Below the pieces are notes generated by a model that searched no databases, was not told where the DNA came from, and saw only the letters and a list, made by a program, of their open reading frames with translations. 64,000 nucleotides of DNA from Megasphaera sp. UBA1696 (lineage in GTDB: Bacteria > Bacillota > Negativicutes > Veillonellales > Megasphaeraceae), in assembly GCA_002319965.1 (NCBI GenBank), contig DCJQ01000010.1, positions 1 through 64,000 on the forward strand. The letters are read 5' to 3'. Positions 34,665-42,904 of this stretch are shown one piece after another. Both the position numbers and the translations under genes were made by a program. Positions within the stretch are counted from its first letter, which is position 1. Every line of letters begins with the position of its first letter.

Positions 34665-36908
34665 ATGAATATGCGGAAGAAGAAACTGCTCGCGCTGATG
34701 GTAACCAGTGCGATAATGACTTGCCCCGTCTGGGCAGAGGATACGACGGCGACGACCGGTTACGAAGCGTCGACTACCGGAACGGTTACAACGTCAGGTT
34801 CGGCAGCAGCACCGACGGATGATGACAAGAAAACAGCGGTCAATGCTGTCGTAACCTCGCCGAATGATGAGTCTAAAGAAGAAGCGATCCAAGCCGCCAA
34901 ATCAGGCCTTACAGGTTATGAAACGGAAGATGAGCTGGCGTCGATTGCAGCCGGGAGAAGTCCCGAATCCGTTCAACAGGAAGCGGAAGAAGCGGCTCGC
35001 AAGGCCGAAGAAGCTCGAAATCCCGAACCTGTCGATACGACACCGCAGATTTCCGGTGAAAAAGTCGCTTACATGAGCGGGACCAGTGATATGCAGTTCG
35101 ACACTTCCATTCCCGGGTATCCCATGGCGGTCATTCAGCCCGGACAGGACGTATCCCTGCCTTATGGTGAAGCCGTAACCGATGCCGAACTCAAGCCTTA
35201 TGTCGATAAGGTCGCGACGTCTGTTTCGGTCAGCCCCGTACCCGAACCGCAAATCGAACAGAACATCCTGCCTCGCTTGGCCATGCGTGTCGGCGATGCC
35301 ATCAACATGGACTACATCCGTCATGACCTCAATGTCATCGGAGCGACGGGTTTATTTTCAACGGTTAAACCGGCCTTTACCAACGTTCCCGAAGGCGTTG
35401 TCCTGAACTATACCGTTCAAATGAATCCTGTCGTTAAGAAAATCGATATTGTCGGCAACGAATCGATCAGCACCGGCGATTTGATGAAACTTGTCGCTAC
35501 GACGCCGGGCACGACCCTTAATACGGCTGTCGTCAGCCATGACGTTGCCAATATCAATACGGCCTTTTCCAATGCCGGCTATATGATGAGTCACGTTTCC
35601 GACGTCCGTTTGGACGACGAAGGGACCCTCCATATTGCGATTACCGAAGCCCGCATCGAAAATATCAACCTCCGCGGCAATACGAAGACCCGGAATAATG
35701 TCATCATGCGTGAACTTCGTATGAAGAAGGGCGATATCTTCAATAAAAATGCAGCTAGCCGCAGTATTCAGCGTGTTTATAATACGGGTTATTTTGAAGA
35801 CGTCAACGTCCGCCTCCTCCAGGGCCAGAAAAATGCTCAGAACGTCGTCGTTGAAATCGACGTTACCGAACAGAAGACGGGTTCCGTTACCATCGGCGCC
35901 GGTTATTCCGATTCGGACGGCTTAGTCGGTATCCTCGGCCTCAGTGAAACGAACCTTCGCGGTACCGGCGATAAGGTCAATATCAGCTGGGAATTCGGCG
36001 GCAACACCGATTCCAATAAGAACTATATCTTCTCCTATACTCATCCGTACCTCAATGATGCGGGCGATTCCATCGGCTTCAGCCTCTTTGACCGCGAATC
36101 GGAATATGAAGATTACAATGAAAAAGGCGACTCCGTTGCCGACTACGACCGCCGGACCACCGGTTTCAACGTTACCTACGGCCGCGTCCGCAGTGAATAC
36201 GTCAGCGACTACGTCACCTTGGAAACGAAGAAAACGAAGTATACCGACTATAACAGTGGGGCTGACTATCAATCCTGGGTTGATGGGACGGGTGACTACT
36301 ATGGTTATTGGGGCGGCAGCGCCGATGCCTATCGCAATTATTTAAAGAATAACTTCGGCCGGACCAATAGCCTGACCTGGTCTCACGTTTTCGATAACCG
36401 CGATAACGTCTACGACCCGACGAAGGGGAAACGTTTGGCCTTCACCGGTGTTTGGGCCGGTCACGGCATGGGCGGTGACTTCGACTACTTCAAGTTCATC
36501 GCGGAAAACCGTCTGTACTATAAAGTCGGCCGGGCTCACGTCATTGCCGTCCGCCTCATGGGTGGTATTGCCACCGGCGACATGCCCTACAACGACCTCT
36601 TTACCTTGGGCGGTGCCGATACGCTGCGCGGCTATGAAGACGATGAATTCCGCGGCAATAAAATGTATGAAGCGACCATTGAATATCGTTACCCCATTGC
36701 TAAAAAAATCCAGGGCGTCGTCTTTACCGACGTGGGTAATGCCTGGGGCGGCGTAGAAAACATTCCTTGGTATAAAGAAAATAATAAGATCCACTATTCC
36801 GGCGGTATCGGCTTCCGTATTACGACGCCGATCGGCCCGATTCGTTTGGACTACGGTATCGGCAGCGAAGGCGGCAAGTTCCACTTCAGCTTTGGCGGCA
36901 AGTTCTAG
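34665..36908 (+). CDS. bamA: BamA outer-membrane protein assembly factor
   Basis: BamA inserts beta-barrel proteins into the outer membrane. The 747-residue product has a signal peptide (cleavage near 24), a low-complexity Ala/Glu/Thr-rich segment to about residue 130, three POTRA-type repeats (about 190-410; for example VKKIDIVGNESISTGDL and IENINLRGNTKTRNNVI) and a 16-strand-type barrel ending in FHFSFGGKF, with the last residue Phe. The substrate-binding loop motif VRLMGG is present. E. coli BamA has five POTRA domains; the shorter set and the extra N-terminal segment are diderm-Firmicute traits. GGAGGA precedes the ATG. Confidence 0.95.
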   Translation: MNMRKKKLLALMVTSAIMTCPVWAEDTTATTGYEASTTGTVTTSGSAAAPTDDDKKTAVNAVVTSPNDESKEEAIQAAKSGLTGYETEDELASIAAGRSPESVQQEAEEAARKAEEARNPEPVDTTPQISGEKVAYMSGTSDMQFDTSIPGYPMAVIQPGQDVSLPYGEAVTDAELKPYVDKVATSVSVSPVPEPQIEQNILPRLAMRVGDAINMDYIRHDLNVIGATGLFSTVKPAFTNVPEGVVLNYTVQMNPVVKKIDIVGNESISTGDLMKLVATTPGTTLNTAVVSHDVANINTAFSNAGYMMSHVSDVRLDDEGTLHIAITEARIENINLRGNTKTRNNVIMRELRMKKGDIFNKNAASRSIQRVYNTGYFEDVNVRLLQGQKNAQNVVVEIDVTEQKTGSVTIGAGYSDSDGLVGILGLSETNLRGTGDKVNISWEFGGNTDSNKNYIFSYTHPYLNDAGDSIGFSLFDRESEYEDYNEKGDSVADYDRRTTGFNVTYGRVRSEYVSDYVTLETKKTKYTDYNSGADYQSWVDGTGDYYGYWGGSADAYRNYLKNNFGRTNSLTWSHVFDNRDNVYDPTKGKRLAFTGVWAGHGMGGDFDYFKFIAENRLYYKVGRAHVIAVRLMGGIATGDMPYNDLFTLGGADTLRGYEDDEFRGNKMYEATIEYRYPIAKKIQGVVFTDVGNAWGGVENIPWYKENNKIHYSGGIGFRITTPIGPIRLDYGIGSEGGKFHFSFGGKF

Positions 36909-36926
36909 CGTCGTGAAAGGTCGTGG

Positions 36927-38207
36927 ATGATGAGAATCCGCACTTGTTTATTGACTGTCTTTACTGTCTGTGCTAGTCTTAGTAGTGTTGCCGCTGCCTC
37001 GGTAGAACAGGTGGCGGTACACCTGTCTTCTGTCCAAGATGCCATCCCGCCCTTGGTACAGAGACGGATTGCTGCCAGTATTCAGACTGTCGGCAATCAT
37101 GTATTTCTCAATCAGGACAGCGAAGATATTGCCGGCCGCTCTGAGGAATACGAGCGAATCGTCAACGATATCATCAATCGCGTCCTCATCGGCTACACCG
37201 TAGAGTCTATCGCCATCACTCCGGGGAGCCGGACCGATCTCAATGTCCGTATCCGGCCTTGGGGCGATACGATTCGCAAGGTGAACCTGACCGTCGATTA
37301 CGGGGCTTTGCCGGAAATGGGACGCCAGATGGTGGATAAAGACCTCAGCGGTGCCGGTGATATGGTGGAAAACCTGCTCATCGGTCTGCCTGTTGATGCC
37401 CTCGACTGGGCCAATGGTGCCGTCAAATCGGTCATGGAAACGGAATTGGAAACGAGAGTTCCCGAGTTTTATCCGCATATCGTGATTCGCGGCGGGACGG
37501 AAACCGACGTGACGGTCTATATGATGCCTAAGCTTCCGGTCGTTCGCAATGTCCGCGCAGTCATTAAGGGCGAAGATGTGCCGAAGGTCATCTTTCTCAG
37601 TGCTCGGAACAATTTGGAGCATACCTATGCCGGTCTGGAAGGTTTGCCGGTGGCTTTTGTCCGTCGTCACGAACAGGACGTCATGGCAGAGCTTTCCAGT
37701 GATGTGAAACGCCAATGGGTTATCAAGCATTACGGACTCCAGGTGACGCCGACCCTTTCTGTCGATGAAAATACGACAATCAATGTCACGCCGAAAACGG
37801 ATTTTTATGACATCCGCGGCGGCGCCTATCTCGATGTGGGGCGCCGGAACAGTGATGACGACGATACCGTTCTCATGGCCCATCTGGGCCGGAAAATCGG
37901 CAGTCATCATGAAGTGTACGGCGAGGTCAAATTTATGCCTTCGCACCTTAAGTGGAATGTCATTCCCGGGTACTTCTACCGTTTTACGGCCGGCACCGAG
38001 GCGGGCTATCAGTTTGAAAGCCTCGACGACAGCCATCACCTGTGGTTCCGGCAGCCCCTGGGCAGCCGTTGGACCCTGCGGTATGACCGCGATTTGACGC
38101 ATACCGAAAATGAAGTAGGCCTTCAGTACCGCGTCGACGATTACGTCGGCTTAGAGTATGTCGTATCCGACCATGATCATTGGCTTCGAATCATCGGTTA
38201 TTTGTAA
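36927..38207 (+). CDS. Unrecognised exported protein, POTRA-like plus small barrel
   Basis: A 426-residue exported protein with a signal peptide (about 1-24). I do not recognise the family. The first 250 residues have two to three alpha/beta stretches of about 80 residues that resemble POTRA folds (for example YTVESIAITPGSRTDLNVRI and VRNVRAVIKGEDVPKVIFL). The last 140 or so show alternating polar/apolar strands (DIRGGAYLDVGRR, HEVYGEVKFMP, WTLRYDRDL, VGLQYRVDDYVGLEYVV), consistent with a short membrane barrel; the end is ...IIGYL and not the usual Phe. It follows bamA by 18 bases and precedes the Skp-like genes, so an outer-membrane assembly role is likely. The family is open. Confidence 0.7.
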   Translation: MMRIRTCLLTVFTVCASLSSVAAASVEQVAVHLSSVQDAIPPLVQRRIAASIQTVGNHVFLNQDSEDIAGRSEEYERIVNDIINRVLIGYTVESIAITPGSRTDLNVRIRPWGDTIRKVNLTVDYGALPEMGRQMVDKDLSGAGDMVENLLIGLPVDALDWANGAVKSVMETELETRVPEFYPHIVIRGGTETDVTVYMMPKLPVVRNVRAVIKGEDVPKVIFLSARNNLEHTYAGLEGLPVAFVRRHEQDVMAELSSDVKRQWVIKHYGLQVTPTLSVDENTTINVTPKTDFYDIRGGAYLDVGRRNSDDDDTVLMAHLGRKIGSHHEVYGEVKFMPSHLKWNVIPGYFYRFTAGTEAGYQFESLDDSHHLWFRQPLGSRWTLRYDRDLTHTENEVGLQYRVDDYVGLEYVVSDHDHWLRIIGYL

Positions 38208-38227
38208 GATAAAGGAGATTTTCTATT

Positions 38228-38740
38228 ATGATGTCTGAAATGGGTAAGAAACGCAATATTAAAATTTTCTCGGCAGTCATTGCCGCTATCTTTGTATTCA
38301 GTATCGCAGGTCTGGCTATCATGCAGACCGGTAATCCCGTAAACGCAGCGCCGTCGAGCAATATCGGCGTCGTCGATACCAGCAAAATCATTACGCCGGA
38401 TAACCAGGATGCCGTTGAAGTACAGAAACAGCTCCAGCAGGCCGAAGAAGATATGCAGAAACAGTTTGAACAGCAGTCGGCCAACATGGATGACCAGCAG
38501 AAACAGGAACTCTTCCAGAAGATGCAGGGCGAACTGACTACCAAACGTCAGGAACTCTTCAAAGGCCTGAAAGATAAGGTCGATACGGCTGTCGGTAATG
38601 TGGCCCAGACGAAAGGGCTCAGCTTGGTTGTTGAAAAGAGCGTCGTTCTCTATGGCGGCACGGATATCACCGATCAGGTTACGAAAGAACTGAACCAGAA
38701 TTCGAGTGCTTCCTCCAGCAGCACCAGCAACAATCAGTAA
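38228..38740 (+). CDS. Skp/OmpH-family periplasmic chaperone, copy 1
   Basis: Skp holds unfolded outer-membrane proteins on their way to BamA. This 170-residue protein has an N-terminal membrane or signal segment (about 15-33), the starting strand IGVVDTSKI, long Gln/Glu-rich coiled-coil helices, and the LSLVVEKSVVLYGGTDIT closing strand with ITDQV typical of OmpH proteins. The membrane segment lacks a clear cleavage site, so it might stay anchored. First of three tandem relatives downstream of bamA. Confidence 0.88.
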   Translation: MMSEMGKKRNIKIFSAVIAAIFVFSIAGLAIMQTGNPVNAAPSSNIGVVDTSKIITPDNQDAVEVQKQLQQAEEDMQKQFEQQSANMDDQQKQELFQKMQGELTTKRQELFKGLKDKVDTAVGNVAQTKGLSLVVEKSVVLYGGTDITDQVTKELNQNSSASSSSTSNNQ

Positions 38741-38749
38741 GGAGTTCTT

Positions 38750-39685
38750 ATGAAACGGATATATGCGGCAGCCGGTGCCGTGGTTCTCTTCGTTTGCCTC
38801 TTGGCCGGCTGGTGGTTTTTCAGCCATCGGGATCAATCCGTGCCAGCGGCAGCAGCGACGCCGGTCTATGCCTATGCAGACTTGGAACACGTCGTCATGA
38901 GCCATCCGCGCTACAGCGAGTATCACCGGTTAGAACTGGAATACAATGCCATGGTTGCCCAATATCAGTTTGAACAATGGAATTATTCCCGTAAGGCTCA
39001 AGCCGAAGGCATGTCGATGCAGCAGTTTGCGGCTGTCGATGCAGCCGGTACGGCGGCTCTCAATCAGGAATTACAGGCTAAAGTCGCCATCAAGCAGGAC
39101 GAACTCAATAACCGTTTAAAACAGCAGTATGACGCCCTCGTCGAAGAAAAGAAAAAGACGACGCCGGTCATATCAGATGCCGATGCCTTAAAAATCGTCA
39201 ATCTCCAGCTGAAGCTGAAGACCTTAGACCTTTCAAAAGAAGAGCGGGCAGCGACGGAAGAACAGCTGCAGGCCCTTTTGAGAGGCAGTAATGCAGAGGT
39301 GTTGGTAACGGGCAGCACGGCCAATGAAATCGCCGCTGCCATGGAGCCTTATAAGGCTCAGGCTAAGAAGGAACTCGAAGACTATGCCCGGCAGGTCAAG
39401 ACCGACCTTGAAGGGCGAAAACTTCAGAGTCAAGCGGTTTTCCAACAGCAAATGGAGGAACTGAAAAATCGTCCCGAACCGGCTGTGTGGAATAAAGAGT
39501 GGAAAGATAAGCTCGATGCAAAAGAAAAAGAAATGAACGATGTGAAAGAAGCCATCATGGCAGATATCCGTGATAAGGCGGCTGCCGTTGCTCAGGAACA
39601 GGGCATCGACATGATTTTTTCCGACTATGAAGGTGTCGGGACAGCTGCTGATGTGACCGATGATATCATTGCCAAATTGGCATAA
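38750..39685 (+). CDS. Skp/OmpH-like protein, copy 2, long
   Basis: A 311-residue relative of Skp, about twice the usual size. An N-terminal anchor (about 6-27) has no clear cleavage or lipobox. It starts with YAYADLEHVVMSHPRY and ends with GIDMIFSDYEGVGTAADVTDDIIAKL, the same closing pattern as OmpH, but the middle holds two coiled-coil arms of about 100 residues each. This suggests duplication of the tentacle helices. It lies nine bases after copy 1 and 16 before copy 3, in one operon. Confidence 0.83.
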   Translation: MKRIYAAAGAVVLFVCLLAGWWFFSHRDQSVPAAAATPVYAYADLEHVVMSHPRYSEYHRLELEYNAMVAQYQFEQWNYSRKAQAEGMSMQQFAAVDAAGTAALNQELQAKVAIKQDELNNRLKQQYDALVEEKKKTTPVISDADALKIVNLQLKLKTLDLSKEERAATEEQLQALLRGSNAEVLVTGSTANEIAAAMEPYKAQAKKELEDYARQVKTDLEGRKLQSQAVFQQQMEELKNRPEPAVWNKEWKDKLDAKEKEMNDVKEAIMADIRDKAAAVAQEQGIDMIFSDYEGVGTAADVTDDIIAKLA

Positions 39686-39701
39686 CAGGAGGCTTTTAGG
39701 A

Positions 39702-40121
39702 ATGAAAAAAGTTTGGAAGCGCTTTGGAATCGTCGCAGTCATGGTAGCCCTTACAGGGGCTCTTGCCGGCTGTGGCGGTAAAGATAATGTAGGTGTTGTC
39801 GATATGTCGCGCATACAGAAAGAAGCGCCCCTTGTTCAGCAATATAAGCAGAAGACGGAAGATAAGCAGAAGGCTATCGATAAAGAACTGCAGGATGCCA
39901 AACAGACCATGTCTGCTGAAGATTTTCAGAAAAAGCAGCAGCAGGCTCAGCAGGAACTCAATATTTTCGGCGCCAGCATGCAGCGTCAATTCATGTCGGA
40001 TCTCGAAAGCCGGTTAGGTGATATCGCTAAGGATAAAAACGTCGGCATCATTGTCATGAAAGAAGCCGTTCCTTCCGGCGGTATCGATGTTACCGATGAT
40101 CTTATTGCCAAAATGCAGTAA
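39702..40121 (+). CDS. Skp/OmpH-family lipoprotein, copy 3
   Basis: A 139-residue Skp-type protein with a lipobox (LTGALAGC, lipid-bearing Cys near residue 25), so it should be a lipoprotein anchored in a membrane and processed by LspA. After this come the OmpH starting strand VGVVDMSRI, Gln/Lys-rich coiled coils, and the closing NVGIIVMKEAV with IDVTDDLIAKM. The ATG with AGGAGG upstream was chosen over an earlier in-frame start inside copy 2. Three paralogs in a row with different anchors suggests division of labour. Confidence 0.88.
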   Translation: MKKVWKRFGIVAVMVALTGALAGCGGKDNVGVVDMSRIQKEAPLVQQYKQKTEDKQKAIDKELQDAKQTMSAEDFQKKQQQAQQELNIFGASMQRQFMSDLESRLGDIAKDKNVGIIVMKEAVPSGGIDVTDDLIAKMQ

Positions 40122-40138
40122 AAAAGGGGTTGTATATA

Positions 40139-41170
40139 GTGAATAAAACAGTACAGGAATTAGCAGTATTGCTGGGCGGGACGGTTATCGGCAACGGTGA
40201 TGCCCTCATTGGTGACGTAAAAAGCTTGGAAGAAGCAGGTCAAAACGATATTACCTTTGCCGTCGACCCGTATACGGAATATTTGCCGCAGGTCCATGCC
40301 GGTGCCGTCATTGTCGACAAAGAAGTACCGGCCGGCGATAATACACTGGTTATCGTAGAAAATCCCCGTTTGGCTTTTTCGCAGCTCCTGGTCTTGTTTC
40401 ACCCCCGTCAGTCGATTACGCCCGGTATTCATCCGACGGCCATCGTTGATGAGTCTGCCGTCATCGGGGAAGATGTCTCGATCATGCCTTATGCCGTCAT
40501 CGGCAAAAATGTTGAAATCGGTAACGGCTCTGTAATTTATCCCTATGTCTTTTTAGGCGACCATGTCAAAATCGGTGAAGGCTCAGTCCTCTATCCCGGT
40601 GCCGTCATCCACGAACACTGTGTCCTCGGCAAAAATGCCGTCATCCGAGCCCATGCCGTCATCGGCGGCGAAGGCTTTGGCTTTGCCACGGAAAAAGGGA
40701 AGCATACCCGCATTCCGCAGATCGGAAACGTCATCCTCGGTGACGATGTTGAAATTGGAGCCTGCACCTGCCTGGACAATGCGACCCTGGGGGCGACGAA
40801 GGTTGGCAGAGGTACTAAAATCGATAACTTGGTCCACCTGGGCCACAACGTTGAAATCGGTGAAGATTGCTTCATCATTGCCCAGTCCGGCATTGCCGGC
40901 AGTACCAAGGCCGGCAATCACGTTATCTTTGCCGGACAGACGGGCTGTACGGGCCACGTTACGATTGGCGACAACGCTGTCTTTGCCGGTAAGTCAGGCA
41001 TTATCGGCAATATCAAAGGCAATCAGACCTATGCCGGGTTCCCCGCACGGCCTCACATGGAATGGAGCCGCACTCAGGTATTTTTGAAGCATTTACCGGA
41101 AATGGCCAAGACCATCAAGGATCTGCAGAAAAAGATTGCCCAGTTAGAAAAGAAATTAGAAGAGCAGTAA
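40139..41170 (+). CDS. lpxD: UDP-3-O-acylglucosamine N-acyltransferase
   Basis: LpxD adds the second acyl chain in lipid A synthesis, so this organism makes LPS. The 343-residue protein has the N-terminal LpxD domain, the long left-handed helix of hexapeptide repeats (IGEDVSIMPYAVIG, IGNGSVIYPYVFLG), the catalytic His in LVHLGHNVEIG, and a C-terminal coil. The GTG start nine bases after AAAAAGGGG is preferred over a TTG that touches the site. It follows the three Skp-like genes, an order known from Negativicutes; lpxC, fabZ and lpxA, often next, are not here. Confidence 0.94.
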   Translation: MNKTVQELAVLLGGTVIGNGDALIGDVKSLEEAGQNDITFAVDPYTEYLPQVHAGAVIVDKEVPAGDNTLVIVENPRLAFSQLLVLFHPRQSITPGIHPTAIVDESAVIGEDVSIMPYAVIGKNVEIGNGSVIYPYVFLGDHVKIGEGSVLYPGAVIHEHCVLGKNAVIRAHAVIGGEGFGFATEKGKHTRIPQIGNVILGDDVEIGACTCLDNATLGATKVGRGTKIDNLVHLGHNVEIGEDCFIIAQSGIAGSTKAGNHVIFAGQTGCTGHVTIGDNAVFAGKSGIIGNIKGNQTYAGFPARPHMEWSRTQVFLKHLPEMAKTIKDLQKKIAQLEKKLEEQ

Positions 41171-41182
41171 GAGGACAGGCTT

Positions 41183-42097
41183 ATGTACACCTTCATGAAA
41201 TGTCTGAGCTGGATTATCTGCCATCTTCCTGACGGCTGCTGCCGCAGCCTGGGCATTTTTTTAGGTTCTTTTTTCTGGACTTTTGTCCCGAAAAAACGAA
41301 AAGTATTGGCTCAGGAGCAAATTTTGAAATGCGGCATTACTGACGATCCGAAAGAGGCTATGGCTATTGCCAAAGCCAGTACCCTTCGTTTTGGTCCGAT
41401 GATCATAGAAGTCTTACGGTATCCGGTCTATACGAAAGAAACGCTCGATGAGAAAGTCTCCTTTGCCGGCCGTGAGCATTTAGAAGCGCTCAAGGAAAGC
41501 GGTGACGGAGCCATTATCATGGCCTCCCATGCCGGAAACTGGGAACTCCTCGGGGCAGTCCTTGCCATGAACGGCTATCCCCTCATTTCCGTAGCTCAGG
41601 AGCAAGACAGTCATAGTGCCGATAAATTCATCAACGAATATCGGGCCATGATGAAGCAGCACGTTACCTATAAGACCGGCATTCGCGATATGGTGAGGCT
41701 CCTCCGGGACGGTCACTATATCGGCCTGCTCATGGATCAGGACCCGGGATATACAGGTATCATGGTTAAATTCTTTGGCCGCGATACGCTGACGGCTGAC
41801 GGTCCGGCCAAAATGTCCGGTATCGCCAACTATCCCATCGTACCTATCTTTATCCGGGAAGATCGGCCGTACCATCACGTCGTTGAAGTACAGCCGCCGC
41901 TGCGCCCTTATACGGCAGATCACAAGCTTTCGAAAGAAGAAAAAGAGCGGATCATGTACGAAACGACACAGGAACTCAATGACCGTTTAGAAGCCCATAT
42001 CCGTCAATATCCGGAAGACTGGTTCTGGCTGCACAATCGCTGGAAATGGACAAAACGTTATAAAGAAAAGCGCGCTAAAAAGGAAGCTGCCCAATAG
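41183..42097 (+). CDS. lpxL: Lipid A acyltransferase, LpxL/HtrB family
   Basis: This membrane enzyme adds a late acyl chain to lipid A. The 304-residue protein shows the HX4E acyltransferase motif H116-AGNW-E121 and the family segments LLMDQDPG and a WFWLHNRWK end. An N-terminal membrane helix is present. LpxL and LpxM cannot be separated by eye; LpxL is used in a family sense. It lies 12 bases after lpxD and closes the envelope operon, with its stop codon inside a terminator hairpin. Confidence 0.88.
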   Translation: MYTFMKCLSWIICHLPDGCCRSLGIFLGSFFWTFVPKKRKVLAQEQILKCGITDDPKEAMAIAKASTLRFGPMIIEVLRYPVYTKETLDEKVSFAGREHLEALKESGDGAIIMASHAGNWELLGAVLAMNGYPLISVAQEQDSHSADKFINEYRAMMKQHVTYKTGIRDMVRLLRDGHYIGLLMDQDPGYTGIMVKFFGRDTLTADGPAKMSGIANYPIVPIFIREDRPYHHVVEVQPPLRPYTADHKLSKEEKERIMYETTQELNDRLEAHIRQYPEDWFWLHNRWKWTKRYKEKRAKKEAAQ

Positions 42098-42113
42098 GCA
42101 ACTTCCTTTTTTT
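42077..42113 (+). terminator. Terminator overlapping the lpxL stop
   Basis: AAAAAGGAAG pairs with CTTCCTTTTT, with inner GCC/GGC arms; the TAG stop lies in the loop. A T run follows. Confidence 0.85.
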
Positions 42114-42199
42114 CGTGAATATTGACAGAATGACGACAAATGTCCGGGAAATATGGTATGATTAACAAAAGAGAATCTTTATACGGAGGAGGCAATATT

Positions 42200-42895
42200 A
42201 TGCGCGTTCTTATGTTTTTTATAGCCCTTCTTTGTTTCGTAACGGCAGGGATCCTGGAAATTACCAATATCCCGGGCATTCTTGCTTTAATCGTCGGCCT
42301 TGTTGCCCTTCGGTTTGCCTTTCGGGGAAAGAAGTTCAAGCCTAAAGTCGTCGTTTCCAGCGGCAATGAAGAACTCGACAAACTCAATACGGAGCTTTTT
42401 AAACGGGCTGTCGAAGACTTTAATACCCTGGAGCGGGAAATGAAAACCTTAAACGATAAGGAGCTGCGTAAGCAGGTCGGCAAGATGCAGGGCATTGCTA
42501 AAAACTTTTTGACGTATCTTCAGAGTCATCCGGAACGAATCAGTTTGGCACGCCGCTTCGTCGATTATTATCAGGATCGGGCTATTTTATTGGTACAAAA
42601 ATATAAGGAGCTGGAACAGACCGGTCTTGATGCTGCCGAAGTACAGCAGTCTAAGGTGCAGATCAAGGGCCTGTTGAATAATTTTGATGAAGCCTATGCC
42701 GACCAGTTTTCCAAGGTCCTCAATGCACAGCTTATGGATCTTGATGCGGAAATGAAGGTCATGAAGGACAATATGGCTGCCGACGGCTTAAAGCCTGAAA
42801 TTCCCGAAAGCCGAAAAATTCCGGAACGCAATAATGATTTGGTCAACTCAATCATTGATTTGACGGATAAATTTTTAAATACAAAACGAAAGTAG
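42200..42895 (+). CDS. xpaC: XpaC-family protein
   Basis: XpaC proteins were named for 5-bromo-4-chloroindolyl phosphate hydrolysis, but the true role is unclear. The 231-residue protein has an N-terminal pair of membrane segments (about 3-40) followed by a helical cytoplasmic region and ends with IPERNNDLVNSIIDLTDKF. It sits nine bases before the telA gene, the same pair as B. subtilis xpaC-yaaN. GGAGGAGG precedes the ATG; a longer reading would start upstream without a site. Confidence 0.85.
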   Translation: MRVLMFFIALLCFVTAGILEITNIPGILALIVGLVALRFAFRGKKFKPKVVVSSGNEELDKLNTELFKRAVEDFNTLEREMKTLNDKELRKQVGKMQGIAKNFLTYLQSHPERISLARRFVDYYQDRAILLVQKYKELEQTGLDAAEVQQSKVQIKGLLNNFDEAYADQFSKVLNAQLMDLDAEMKVMKDNMAADGLKPEIPESRKIPERNNDLVNSIIDLTDKFLNTKRK

Positions 42896-42904
42896 GGTGT
42901 TATT

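Noticed and set aside
36948..38102. Long minus-strand open frame opposite the POTRA-like protein
   Set aside because: It is a shadow in a GC-rich gene; the plus-strand protein has a signal peptide, a ribosome site and operon fit. The same holds for other long opposite-strand frames, for example 13083-14036 and 30-32 kb.
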